Below, piece after piece: positions 16,801 to 27,900 of a DNA stretch of 64,000 bases. The stretch is from Zhihengliuella flava (lineage in GTDB: Bacteria; Actinomycetota; Actinomycetes; Actinomycetales; Micrococcaceae). A program made the position numbers and the translations under genes. The stretch's first letter is position 1. Every line of letters begins with the position of its first letter. The notes under the pieces are model-generated. The model saw only the letters and a program-made list of their open reading frames with translations, had not been told where the DNA came from and made no database searches. The DNA is taken from assembly GCF_015751895.1 (NCBI RefSeq), contig NZ_JADOTZ010000001.1:310001-374000 (forward strand), written 5' to 3'.

Positions 16801-18087
16801 CTAGCTGGTGGGGACCTCAGGCATGAAGCGTTCAATGGTCTGTCCGATCACGACATCGGGGCGTTCGCGCTCAATCAGCTCCCAGTCGAACTCAGACTGC
16901 CATCTCATCTTGTAACGGGAAAAGAGATGCTTGGCCCACCAGCCCAAATGTTCGGAATAATCGCCTGGGCCAAACGACGAGCTACCAAAAACCAACACAC
17001 TTCGTGAGCTCGGTGCTGCGGAATTCTCAAAGTCGAACCACAAGCCTCGATGTCGTCCGTTCTCAGCGGCACCGTACCCTGTTCTGTCAACGCCCCGCGC
17101 GGCGTCGCCAAAGTCTGCATCGACAGCTATTGGAAAACGCTCGTAGAACGGTTGAGTACCAAAGTACTTTCCCAAGTCACCCCGGCGCGCGAGAGTCGAA
17201 CTCAGCTTGACACGGTTAACATGCCCGCGCAGTCCGTTGTCAATGGGCGCAAAAAGATTAGCGGCTACGCGACGTGTACCGATCGGTGACAAGTGAGTGT
17301 CGGTCTTAAAGAACGCGCGCTGCTTAGCCTTCATATTGTCCAACAGCGGATAACTATTCACCCACCACGGCTCACGGGCGACGCGGCGATTAACCCGACG
17401 GTACAGAGGTGTTGGACCGTCGATCTGCATAGGTGCCCAAGCCCGAAGTACAGACAGCTTCTCAGGCAAGATCGTCTGAATGTACTGAACTCCAAGCTCT
17501 TCACACCGCTCAGCTCGCGAGCGAATCAGCTCTTCCCATTGTACGGCTAGTCGTGCTGCCTTCGGCCCGGGCATCGCATATTGGTCCAGCAGGCTGTTGG
17601 ATCCCCCGGCCAGGAACATCATGCCGTCGTAGCCCAGAATCGCTGGGTCTGCGGAGAATCCAACCGGCAGATAGATCGGAGAGAATTCCGTGGGATCTGG
17701 ATTTGGAACCCGCAAGGGGTACGAACCGCCACCCGGCTTTCCGGTTGTTGGGGCTTTCGAATCCAATTCTTGACGTGCGCGGTCCGTCATAACGGCACGG
17801 AAGCCATCCGTAGGCGTCAAGTTCCTACGAATCCGCTCCCTGACGGCGACAAACCGCAGCTTTTCAGCGACGACGTCCAAGGCTGGGAATCGACGAGGCA
17901 GGACAAGCTCGAAAGCTCTTGCAGCGGGCACTTGTGCCACGAGCTTCTCATCACGACCTTTGGGCACGACGCGCGCAATTTTCCGACCTTCATACATGAC
18001 CTCCACGGCCTCTGCGTGCGCCGCCCATCCAGAAGCCACGGAACGCACGAAGTCAATCCGATAATAGCCGTGAGGGTTCTTGCTCAT
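16801..18087 (-). CDS. AlgJ/AlgX-like SGNH O-acetyltransferase candidate
   Basis: 428 residues. The C-terminal three quarters match the alginate-acetyltransferase-like SGNH fold: GGSNSLLDQY near 161-170, the His-Asp box KTDTHLSPIG at 261-270, the nucleophile-strand region VLVFGSSSFGPGD near 364-376, and the closing RPDVVIGQTIERFM. AlgJ/AlgX proteins O-acetylate exported polysaccharides. The nucleophile segment reads GSSSFG rather than the usual GDSF, so which Ser acts is unclear. No signal peptide or membrane helix is visible, unlike periplasmic AlgX. It is the last gene of the run rmlB, rmlCD, RgpF-like and giant transferase, which supports a role in modifying the same polymer. Confidence 0.7.
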   Translation of the reverse strand: MSKNPHGYYRIDFVRSVASGWAAHAEAVEVMYEGRKIARVVPKGRDEKLVAQVPAARAFELVLPRRFPALDVVAEKLRFVAVRERIRRNLTPTDGFRAVMTDRARQELDSKAPTTGKPGGGSYPLRVPNPDPTEFSPIYLPVGFSADPAILGYDGMMFLAGGSNSLLDQYAMPGPKAARLAVQWEELIRSRAERCEELGVQYIQTILPEKLSVLRAWAPMQIDGPTPLYRRVNRRVAREPWWVNSYPLLDNMKAKQRAFFKTDTHLSPIGTRRVAANLFAPIDNGLRGHVNRVKLSSTLARRGDLGKYFGTQPFYERFPIAVDADFGDAARGVDRTGYGAAENGRHRGLWFDFENSAAPSSRSVLVFGSSSFGPGDYSEHLGWWAKHLFSRYKMRWQSEFDWELIERERPDVVIGQTIERFMPEVPTS

Positions 18088-18128
18088 TTATCACCATTCA
18101 TTCTCTGTGGCCGATCAAATACGGCACG

Positions 18129-21100
18129 TCAGGAGTCCGGCTGACGTGCCCGATGCGTCAACACGTCCTCCACCAAGCGCCGGGCGCGGACATCAAAAGT
18201 GTGCTCACGCAGGACCAGTTCAGCAAGTTCTTGCCGAACGTTTTCGGGATACAAACTCTCCGCGTCCTGATGCAGGGTCGACAGTAGCTCAGCTGGCGAC
18301 TGGAAAGTCGCCAGACGGTGCCCGAAGGTCTTTTCCAATCCGTGAACATGATCCGTGATCAGCCGACCACCTGAGGCAAGAACGTCAAAGATCCTGTTCG
18401 AGATAAACCCCTCGTCGCGCATGTCCGGCCAGTGATCATTCAAGACCCACGCGGCTCCAGCGTAATATCTCCTCAGTTCATGGTTCGGTAGGCCTTGGCC
18501 CGCGATGTACTCCGGTGCTACGCGGTCCTCCCAGTCAGCACCCCAAATCTTGACCGGCAGACCGGCATTGGCCGCGTGCCATGCTGCAGGCCGGTATTGC
18601 TTGCGCGAATTGCCGACCATGAGGATTTTGCTCTCTACCTCAGGCGCCCTGTCCCCTTTCGGGTAGAAACGATGTTGATCCGTGCACTGCAACAACGGGA
18701 ACACCTGACGGCCCCATTGCTCCCGAACACGACCGGACCACTCGTGGCTGGCCGCATAGACCAAATCATAGAGACCCAATTCCTTCGGCGAAACGAGTTC
18801 GGGGTGGCTAATAACCCACATCAGACTCGTTGCATCGGCCGGTATTGGCACTTCTCTCAAGCCACGAAGATTGAGGACAACATCCTCAAACCCCGTGGTG
18901 GAACGCCACATATTGTCCTGGTAGTCAACGTTGACTAGCTGGTCTTGGCGCCGCAACGCTTCAGCGAGAGACTGCGCGTAATGGTAGTCGCCCCAGCTTC
19001 GAGCCATATCGCTCGCTGGAGCGGCCGTCCTGATCGCCCACCGGAGACGCCGTGACCGGTCGCGGGCGACGACACCAGGTAGCCACGAGGCACCCGTCCG
19101 CCGATCTGGGTCCCCATCCACTGATGCTGCCTTGAAGCCGGTAAAAGACGCGTGAACCCGCGCTTCAGACATCGCTTCTAGTGTTCCGTCCGGGGACACA
19201 GGCCAGAGTTCCCCAAAGACGCGCGCGTCCTCCGGGTAGGCACGACCGTTGACGAACCTCGATTCGCCGACCGCCTGAACCTGCGCAGCTGGTACTGTGC
19301 GCACCGGACGCCCGAGGGCCTTGGCAAGCTTTTGCGCTAAATCAACGTCAACCCAGAGCGCGCCGAGCATCGTGGTCATACCATGGACTCGGCACAGGTC
19401 TTCTGTGCGAGCCAGAAGTGGCAGTGGCGCCGATGGAACCGTCAGGGTGCCCAGATGCGTCACGGCGTCACTCGGGAGGCGGGCCAGGAACCGGACCGGG
19501 TCGATGCCGTGCCCGGGGTAGACGATGCCCGCATCACGAATCAAGCGTGTCGCACTTAAGACGACGGGATGCACCACAGAGGAGGACGCGAGCTCACAGA
19601 TCAGTGTGGAGAGTTTGCCGCCATACCACCGGAGGTTAGCTTCCCACAGCAATGTCCATTGGCCCCGGGCCAGACGCACAGCCGAATTAATGTAGCTCGG
19701 TCGATCTCCGCGGAGGCCCACGGGAACAACGCGCACTGAAAAACTGCTCTGACGCAAAAGGTTCAGGCGGGCCAGCAGGAGTGGGTCAGAAGACCGAGGA
19801 ATGAGTAGAAACTCGAGACGCGTCTCCGCCGCGGCCTCGCTCAAACCTTTAATGATGCTCACGGCGTCTTCAGCGCGAACGACGTCATCGATAATGACCG
19901 AGGTCAGGTCACGCGTCAGGCCAGGCTGTTCTTCACCTTCATAGACACGCCACGCGTGCTGGTCCCCGACGTGGAAATTCCATGTCTTGGATTCAAATTC
20001 GCTAATCCGATTCGGATCCGCATCGTCCTCGCTGTAACGGACGCCAATCATAGGTACGTGCCACAACCGTGTGCGATCTGCAATCCGGTAAATGAGGTCA
20101 TAGTCCACGGCACGCTTGAGGGACTCGTCGAAGCCGCCGATCTCCTTGAGTAGTGCGCGTTCGACGACGAGTGCCGTCTGGTCCACCGAGTTGCCGATTC
20201 GCAGCGACTTCTCGGTTGGCTCGACTGACATCAGCCGTCGATCACGGCCCATCGTGACCTCGCACGTGGCAAATACGGCTCGGCGCCGCTCTGTGACGAG
20301 CACCGCCGTCGTGCTCCTCAAAAACTCCGGGTCCCACTCCTTATCTGAATCTAAGAAGGCAACATAGGCACCCCGAGCAGCAGCGAGTGCCGCGTTCCGG
20401 GCTGAACTGACGCCACGATGGTCCAGTTTGAGATGCCGAATTCGGCGATCGCGTTCCGCTTGTGCAGCCACGACATGTTCGGTGTCATCGATGGAACCGT
20501 CATCAGCGACCAGCAATTCCCACTGCGTGTACGACTGGTTCAGGACCGAGCGAATCGAGGACCTCAGGGTTCGCGCGCGATTCCACGTAGGCAGCACGAT
20601 GGATATCAGCGGACCCTGCCCCAAAGCGACGCGCTCGTCGAAATGAGCGAGCGAGCGATTCAACGCCTCTTGACGGTGCGCGGCAATTTGCTCGGTTTCA
20701 TGTCCTTGAAGGGGCTCGTGAGCCGCAAGCATACCCTGGTGGTGATCCCGGACCTGACTGATCAGGTCATCGACCACTTCGACGCTCACGTGGTGGGTAA
20801 ACAGCTCCGGATCTAGCTCGGGATCCGACCTGTCTCCGCTAACTAGGTAAGGTGCGAGGACGCTTTCCGGGCGCAGGTCCGCAACGTTCCCCGTACCACC
20901 GGTGTCAGGTTCGGCATCAACGGCGGATGCTACGGCACGCGAGCCCGAACCACTGGCACCTGCATCAAGTTGTTTGTCTAGCCTGCGAGCCATGCGCACG
21001 AGATCCTGCCGCGTTACCGACCATCCGACTTTCTGCAGAAGGATGCACTCGAACACCACGAGGAATACGCAGAGTGTTGCCCAGATCAACCATCCCAAAA

Positions 21101-21410
21101 TCACGAAAACAATGGTGCCGGCAACGATTCCCAGCGCAACAAATAGAGGCAGGCGCACCCAACGGCGATGACTCTGGCTCGGTCCTTGCTTGCGCTTGCG
21201 GCCAGCCAACGTGGCGATACGGCGCTCCAATTTGCGGCTGAGGTCCGATATATACCGCCGAGTTCCCTGACTGCCGCTGATGCTGTTCGCGACGCCCGCG
21301 GCAGCAACAGCTGAGATGGCGATCAGGCCCACGCCCAGACCAAATAACCACGTCAAAACCACGACGCAGGCGGCAGCCAGCCCGAGGCCAGTCATCATTT
21401 TTCGGCTCAT
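18129..21410 (-). CDS. giant membrane-bound glycosyltransferase (GT2 plus CgeB-like domain)
   Basis: About 1093 residues. Two membrane segments lie near 8-40 and 88-130. A GT2 domain follows at about 270-480 (SIVLPTWNRARTL, VADDGSIDDT, LDSDKEWDP). A second, less typical GT2-like part lies at about 510-740. A C-terminal CgeB/Glyco_trans_1_2 domain lies at about 830-1085, with FISNRIFDVLASGGRLITD. It probably adds two or more sugars at the membrane. The start at 21410 shares one base with the stop of the RgpF-like gene (TGATG) and has GAGGG six bases upstream; an ATG two codons earlier has no room for a ribosome-binding site. The next gene downstream is the AlgJ-like one. Confidence 0.85.
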   Translation of the reverse strand: MSRKMMTGLGLAAACVVVLTWLFGLGVGLIAISAVAAAGVANSISGSQGTRRYISDLSRKLERRIATLAGRKRKQGPSQSHRRWVRLPLFVALGIVAGTIVFVILGWLIWATLCVFLVVFECILLQKVGWSVTRQDLVRMARRLDKQLDAGASGSGSRAVASAVDAEPDTGGTGNVADLRPESVLAPYLVSGDRSDPELDPELFTHHVSVEVVDDLISQVRDHHQGMLAAHEPLQGHETEQIAAHRQEALNRSLAHFDERVALGQGPLISIVLPTWNRARTLRSSIRSVLNQSYTQWELLVADDGSIDDTEHVVAAQAERDRRIRHLKLDHRGVSSARNAALAAARGAYVAFLDSDKEWDPEFLRSTTAVLVTERRRAVFATCEVTMGRDRRLMSVEPTEKSLRIGNSVDQTALVVERALLKEIGGFDESLKRAVDYDLIYRIADRTRLWHVPMIGVRYSEDDADPNRISEFESKTWNFHVGDQHAWRVYEGEEQPGLTRDLTSVIIDDVVRAEDAVSIIKGLSEAAAETRLEFLLIPRSSDPLLLARLNLLRQSSFSVRVVPVGLRGDRPSYINSAVRLARGQWTLLWEANLRWYGGKLSTLICELASSSVVHPVVLSATRLIRDAGIVYPGHGIDPVRFLARLPSDAVTHLGTLTVPSAPLPLLARTEDLCRVHGMTTMLGALWVDVDLAQKLAKALGRPVRTVPAAQVQAVGESRFVNGRAYPEDARVFGELWPVSPDGTLEAMSEARVHASFTGFKAASVDGDPDRRTGASWLPGVVARDRSRRLRWAIRTAAPASDMARSWGDYHYAQSLAEALRRQDQLVNVDYQDNMWRSTTGFEDVVLNLRGLREVPIPADATSLMWVISHPELVSPKELGLYDLVYAASHEWSGRVREQWGRQVFPLLQCTDQHRFYPKGDRAPEVESKILMVGNSRKQYRPAAWHAANAGLPVKIWGADWEDRVAPEYIAGQGLPNHELRRYYAGAAWVLNDHWPDMRDEGFISNRIFDVLASGGRLITDHVHGLEKTFGHRLATFQSPAELLSTLHQDAESLYPENVRQELAELVLREHTFDVRARRLVEDVLTHRARQPDS

Positions 21411-22381
21411 CAGCATCCCTCGTTCCGTGTCGTGGCACGATCAAGGAGATAGCCCACCGCCTGGCTCTGCTGTTTTTCTTCCGATGCAGGCCGATTAACT
21501 TCGCCGCGACGAAACGGATATCGACTTTTCGTCGCTTCCAAGAAGCTTGATACCCCACGAAAGGCCTCAGGCTTCCGCTCCTCGCACGCAGTCAACAGAC
21601 GCCGAGACCCCAATTCATAGGGGTCGAAACGCAATGTGTCGAATTTGAGCAGGGGCAAGCGATTGTTGTCAAGCACGCGATCGGCATAGGCCACCGCCGG
21701 ATTCCACGGTTTGGACCCCGGAACGAAGGGGTGTAGTTCAGCTAGGACCTTGTCAGGGTAGGTTGCATCGATGCGGTGTTCGCGGAACCAGAGATAGCGA
21801 TCTTGAGCTAGAACTTCCTCCTCTTCGCTTGGTTGGAAGTACGAGCCAAGGGTGAATCCCGCATTTTCTATGGCTCGCGAAAAGCCGATCTCATACTTGT
21901 GAATTACGTCCATTCGGTTGGTCACCGGCTCCATGTCCTGCCAAAAACGCCGAAACGCCCGTGAACGGGCAACGTGCGAATTGACTGACATGAAGAAGCT
22001 CTGGACGTGTCCGCCGTGATGGTGCGAATAGGTCATGCCCATCAGGTCACACGAGCGCGCCTGAGTACTGTCTACAACATCCCGCAACGGCACCAGTGGA
22101 CCCACGAAGCTATCGTTACAAATCACCAGACGATCGAAATCGCCGAAATTGCCGACGGCATCAAGAGCCCACTTGTAGCTATAAAAGTCGTATCCATAAT
22201 TTGCTCGAGCAATAAACTCCACCCGCGGGGGAAGTCGAGCAAGGTCCTGCTCCCGAAGCCCGGACGTCGACACAACGACGACGCGATCGGAATCCGCCGA
22301 AAGTGCCTCCAACGTGCGGAGCGTGTGTTCCCGGAGGCGGCGTTCGAAATCGAAATGCGCCATCACCACCAGCAGAGACAT
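21410..22381 (-). CDS. RgpF-like rhamnan synthesis protein
   Basis: 323 residues matching the RgpF family of rhamnose-polymer synthesis proteins: the opening strand LLVVMAHFD, then ANYGYDFYSYKWAL near 60-73, LVICNDSFVGPL near 85-96, and SFFMSVNSHV. RgpF proteins act as glycosyltransferases in streptococcal rhamnose-glucose polysaccharide and related O-antigens. Together with rmlB and rmlCD immediately upstream this is the best local evidence that the polymer contains rhamnose. AGGGGA lies just before the ATG. It is coupled to the giant glycosyltransferase downstream. The bond it forms is unknown. Confidence 0.85.
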   Translation of the reverse strand: MSLLVVMAHFDFERRLREHTLRTLEALSADSDRVVVVSTSGLREQDLARLPPRVEFIARANYGYDFYSYKWALDAVGNFGDFDRLVICNDSFVGPLVPLRDVVDSTQARSCDLMGMTYSHHHGGHVQSFFMSVNSHVARSRAFRRFWQDMEPVTNRMDVIHKYEIGFSRAIENAGFTLGSYFQPSEEEEVLAQDRYLWFREHRIDATYPDKVLAELHPFVPGSKPWNPAVAYADRVLDNNRLPLLKFDTLRFDPYELGSRRLLTACEERKPEAFRGVSSFLEATKSRYPFRRGEVNRPASEEKQQSQAVGYLLDRATTRNEGC

Positions 22382-22422
22382 GTTCCCCTATTCTGTTCGA
22401 AAGTGCGCAACGCGGACCGCAA

Positions 22423-23847
22423 CTACGACGAGAGTGAGCTGACGTACCGTGCTAGGGCCACGAACTGGTCCTCGGGGGCGAATCCCGTGCTTTTCACTTT
22501 GGCGAGATCCAGCGCACTGTTCAGTGGCCGTGGTGCGATTCCCATCTTGCCTGCATAGTACTCTTCAGTGCTCACTGGGCTCACGCGCGCAGGATCATGG
22601 CCCGACAGCTTAAAGACACGCGCGGCGATGTCTGCCCAGCTGGCCACTTCGCCACCATTGCTCATGTTGTAGGCGCCATAATCAGCAGTAGAGCGCAACA
22701 AGTGGTCGACGGCACGAGCCAACTCGCTTGCGAAGGTCAATCGGCCGAACTGATCGGCCACTACCGTAGGGTCTATCCCCTTTTCGGCTAGCGTCGCCAT
22801 CGTCGTCACAAAATTCTTACCGTCGCCGACAACCCACGACGTGCGCAGAATATAGTGCGCCGGGGTCGTTGCCACCGCCAGGTCCCCTGCAGCTTTCGAC
22901 TGCCCGTAGACCCCCAACGGCGCGAAATCCTCAAGCTCATCGTGCGATTCACGCTCACCGTCAAAGACATAGTCACTCGACACGTGAACTAAGCACAGAC
23001 CGTGCTGAGTCGCGATGCGCGCCAGCGCGGCAGGTCCCGCTGCATTCACGGCCCAAGCCTCCGCGCGGCCTTCGGGGGTCTCTGCACCGTCGACGGCCGT
23101 ATAGGCGGCCGCATTAATGACCGTCCCATACTGAGACCAGCTCACGGATTCGAGGGTTACGGGGCGAGCCAGATCCACCTGATCTCGGGCCACATAGTCG
23201 ACGTCGTCCCGATCCTCCCAGAGCTGGGCCAGAGCCCGGCCCAGCTGCCCGTTGGCGCCAACAACCAAGGTGCGCTTCGGCTTCATCGGTTCAACCTCGG
23301 CTAGCCGAGGGTGCGTTTCGTCTTTCGTCGACAGTTCGCCTTCGCTGAGCGGGATGGGCCACGGGATGTCCGCGGTCTCGTCCGCTAGGTTCAGGAACGT
23401 GTAGTCACTCTGCGCCTCGGCCGACCAGTGGTCGTTAACCAAGTACGTGTAGGCCGTGTTTTCTTCGAGTGCCTGAAATGCGTTACCCACGCCGCGGGGC
23501 ACGAACACGGCCACCGACGGGTCAATTTCGCAGTAGTAGGTTGCGCCGAACGAGGGGCCTTCGCGAAGGTCCACCCAGGCACCAAAGACTCGTCCCGTGG
23601 CTACCGAAATGTACTTGTCCCATGGCTCAGCGTGAATTCCTCGCGTGACGCCCACCGTCGCGTTAAAGGAGATGTTGTTCTGGACCGGCCCGAAATCCGG
23701 CAAGCCCAGTGCCGCCATTTTTTCGCGCTGCCAGTTCTCCTTGAACCAGCCGCGGTTATCGCCGTGGACAGGCAGGTCGATGACCTTGAACCCGGGAATC
23801 GGCGTCTCACGGATGTTCAGTGCTTTACCAGTCTGCAGCTTGGCCAT
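22423..23847 (-). CDS. rmlCD: dTDP-4-dehydrorhamnose 3,5-epimerase / reductase fusion
   Basis: 474 residues made of two enzymes that complete dTDP-L-rhamnose. Residues 1 to about 188 are the RmlC cupin epimerase (HGDNRGWFKENW, GVTRGIHAEPWDKY with the catalytic His, VPRGVGNAFQAL). Residues about 192-474 are the RmlD short-chain reductase (VVGANGQLGRALAQ, INAAAYTAVDGAE, SSDYVFDG, and YGQSKAAGD with the Tyr-x3-Lys pair). Such fusions occur in other Actinobacteria. The gene starts 3 bases after rmlB ends, so the pair is cotranscribed. Confidence 0.95.
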   Translation of the reverse strand: MAKLQTGKALNIRETPIPGFKVIDLPVHGDNRGWFKENWQREKMAALGLPDFGPVQNNISFNATVGVTRGIHAEPWDKYISVATGRVFGAWVDLREGPSFGATYYCEIDPSVAVFVPRGVGNAFQALEENTAYTYLVNDHWSAEAQSDYTFLNLADETADIPWPIPLSEGELSTKDETHPRLAEVEPMKPKRTLVVGANGQLGRALAQLWEDRDDVDYVARDQVDLARPVTLESVSWSQYGTVINAAAYTAVDGAETPEGRAEAWAVNAAGPAALARIATQHGLCLVHVSSDYVFDGERESHDELEDFAPLGVYGQSKAAGDLAVATTPAHYILRTSWVVGDGKNFVTTMATLAEKGIDPTVVADQFGRLTFASELARAVDHLLRSTADYGAYNMSNGGEVASWADIAARVFKLSGHDPARVSPVSTEEYYAGKMGIAPRPLNSALDLAKVKSTGFAPEDQFVALARYVSSLSS

Positions 23848-23850
23848 AGC

Positions 23851-24882
<1,032 letters not shown>

Positions 24883-24937
24883 CTAACCTAGGCACACCGC
24901 TGCGGATCCAGACATTTAACCCGCATTTACCGCTCGT

Positions 24938-27900
24938 TCAGGAGGGATCCAACTCGTTCATCAGGGAATGCATCACGACGCTGCGGCTAAACTGCCGTGC
25001 CACTTCCCGAGAGGCGGCCCCGCGCCTTGTGAATAACGGTGGGTTATCCGCGCAGGACAGGAGATCCGCTGCCATGGCAGCAACGTCGTCGTACACCCAT
25101 TCCCCCGGGTAAATGTCCTCAACGCCCGGCCAGGACAGCGACATGGGTAGCGCGCCGGAGGCCGCCCCGTCGGCCAGTGTCAGGTGGAACGACTCGAAGT
25201 CGCTCATGGACAAGGCCACACCAATGCGTCCGTAAAAGTCGGTCATGTCCATGCCAAAGCCCGCGAAGTCGACAGCTCCGGCCAGCAGCGGGTCGCTTGT
25301 GCACCGTTCAAATTGACGCTCGAAGTATTGCCGCTGGTCCTCCTGGCGCATGATCCACGGGTACTCCTCCGGCAGTTTGCCCTTGACGACGAGGTGGAAT
25401 CGTTCATCGTGGGCTCGCAGAATGGCCAGGAGGTCCAGTGCGCGGTCGAGGTGTTTCTGGGAAGGCACCATGCCAACGAGACCTAGTGTGAATCGTGCTT
25501 CCATATTCTTGGGCAAGTCGAAGAGCGCGGGGGCGACGGCATTCGGGACGACCGTTGTGGCGGCTCTGTCCAACCCGTAGGTGATGCATGCGGCGTCCCG
25601 CACGTGCCCGCCGACGAAGATCCACCGGTCTACCCGCGAGAGATCCACGTCGCGAAGGTACGGCGTGAAGAGCTCCTGCGAATGAAAGCGAACGATGAGC
25701 CGCTGATGCGGCTCCACGTGTCGGGCGTACCACGCAGCGTTGCCCAGAGCCCATTCACACCACACCACGTCGGCTTGGCGGAGGAGGTGCTCGCTCTGTT
25801 CGACGTCGTGTTCCTCATGGTCGCCCCAGGCGTCTCTCTGAACGTTCCACCCGGCCACCTCCAGCTCGTGGACGAGGCCATCTGCAAACTTCAGGTCATG
25901 TCCTGCGATCAACAAAGACGGGCGCCCATGGCTTCGGGACACTGACGGCGCCCCCTCGGTGCGCAGCAGATCCCGTGGCAGCTCTACCGCGGAATCACCA
26001 GGCACAGGAGCCTCCCCAAACCAGAAAGCTGGTACTTTCTGATCCACCGCACGGATCGCCGGTCGGCCACATGTCTGGTCAGTCTCAGGGGAAACGTCGG
26101 GGCCTACGGTTGCCGCAATGGGGGCCGCTGCTGGCCACAGTTGCTGCCCAATCCACCACAGCCGTGCGAGGTCTTCGGCCAGCGTGGGCGCCAACAGCAA
26201 TTCATCGGTTCCACCCTCCTGACACGTGAAGACGGCGGTAGCCAACTCGGGATCTGGCTCCTGGATGACGCCTACCCCCGCACTTCGAAGAGTTGCCTTC
26301 GCGGCCTCGAAGTCGCCCACCGCCTGTTTGTTCTCGGCACGCACAAGGACACTCTGCGGCCGGTGCGTCTGCGCCAGCACAGTCTGCGCCACGGCCTCCG
26401 TCGCGTGGTCGAGCTCGAGCTGATATGCGGGCAGCGAGGCTCCCTCGACGCCAACGCCAGCCGTGCGGAGCATGATGACCAAGCGGTGGCTCGCCAAGTG
26501 ACTGCGGTAGACGTGCCGCGCCAAGCGCCACCCGTCCCGGCGGCGCTCGGCCGGATGATCACGCCAATAATCGATGAGTTCGCGGGCCTCTTCACGACTG
26601 GTCGGTTGGGGCACCAGGTCGCCAAACAGGCCCGTGACCGCTTGCCCCCGCCCGCTGATCACGGGAGTCCCACACGCAGCGATTTCCGCAACTCGCCGGG
26701 AGAACATCGTCGGGGACGTGGACACAGAGTTGACGTTGAGATGAATCGCGTGCGCCCGGTACGCCTCGAGGGTCGCCGGATACGTCAGGCCTGCCTTAAC
26801 CGATGACGCGACGTGCTCCGGGAATCGGTAGGGACTGTTCTGAACGGTGAGCTGACGATCGTAGATCGCTAGGTCACCGCCGGCTGCGTCCAAGAGCATC
26901 TCCAGTTCGGCCGAGCGCTCCGGATAGCGGTCCCCATAGTACGTTCCCGCATAGGACACGAGCTCCGGTGCTGCCGCTTCGCCGTCGTACTCCGTGTCCA
27001 GCCGCGCCGGGTGCGTCTCTGCGGAGACGGGGTGGTGCAGCCGGGGCTGGGCGAAGAAGGGCGCTGAAATGACCATAACTCCCTCCCCGATGTGCTGCAG
27101 GTAGGTCGGGAGGCAGTCCGCATCGGTCGTCGCGACGACATCAAAGAGGAGCGCGTTCTCGATAAAGCGGTCGGTGTGGACGGGATCTTCCTTGTTCCAG
27201 AAAATCGTCGGAATCAACCGTTCCCGGCACGCTAGGACCAGGTGGCGTAATGGCTCGCTCTCGGCATCGCTGTAGTGCCCAACGCCGCGCGTCCACGCAC
27301 CGCCGTTGCCAGCCCACGCCGATTCAACGATCAGGGCGTCCAGCGCTTCCTCCTCGAGAACCGTCCCCCAGTTTTCCGGCGTCAACGGAATAAGGGTGGC
27401 TTCCCCCGCGAGTGCGGCAGCCGTGAATTCGTCGGCAATCAGCCCAATTCGCACGTCACTCAACCGCGGCAACCGGGTTGCGGTGGACCCCGAAGCCAAC
27501 GATCGGTGCCGTGCCCACAGTTGATCTGCGCGCTCCTGCAGGCTGTACTTTTCCACGACGTGGCGGCGCACGCGTCTCGCCGCGTCAGCTCGGCCTGGCG
27601 CATCTTGAACCCAACGCCGCAGCTCATCGACGGACGCCGAGTCGACGGCGAGGACACCCATGGCCTCGGCCCGAACCCGCACGGCGTCCAGCGGTGCATC
27701 GGCCTCAGCCGTGTCCCAGAGCAGAATGTCCGCCAACGAGAGAAGTCGATCGAAGGTGCCATGAACTGAATGCCCCGATCCGCCCCGGGACAGTGCCACG
27801 GTTTGCTCGCCCAGCCCGGCCGTCGCGAGTTCTTGCATGAGCGCGTCGGCAACCGGCTGGGTGTCGCAGAACAAGATCACCTTGACCGCGGCAGCATCGC

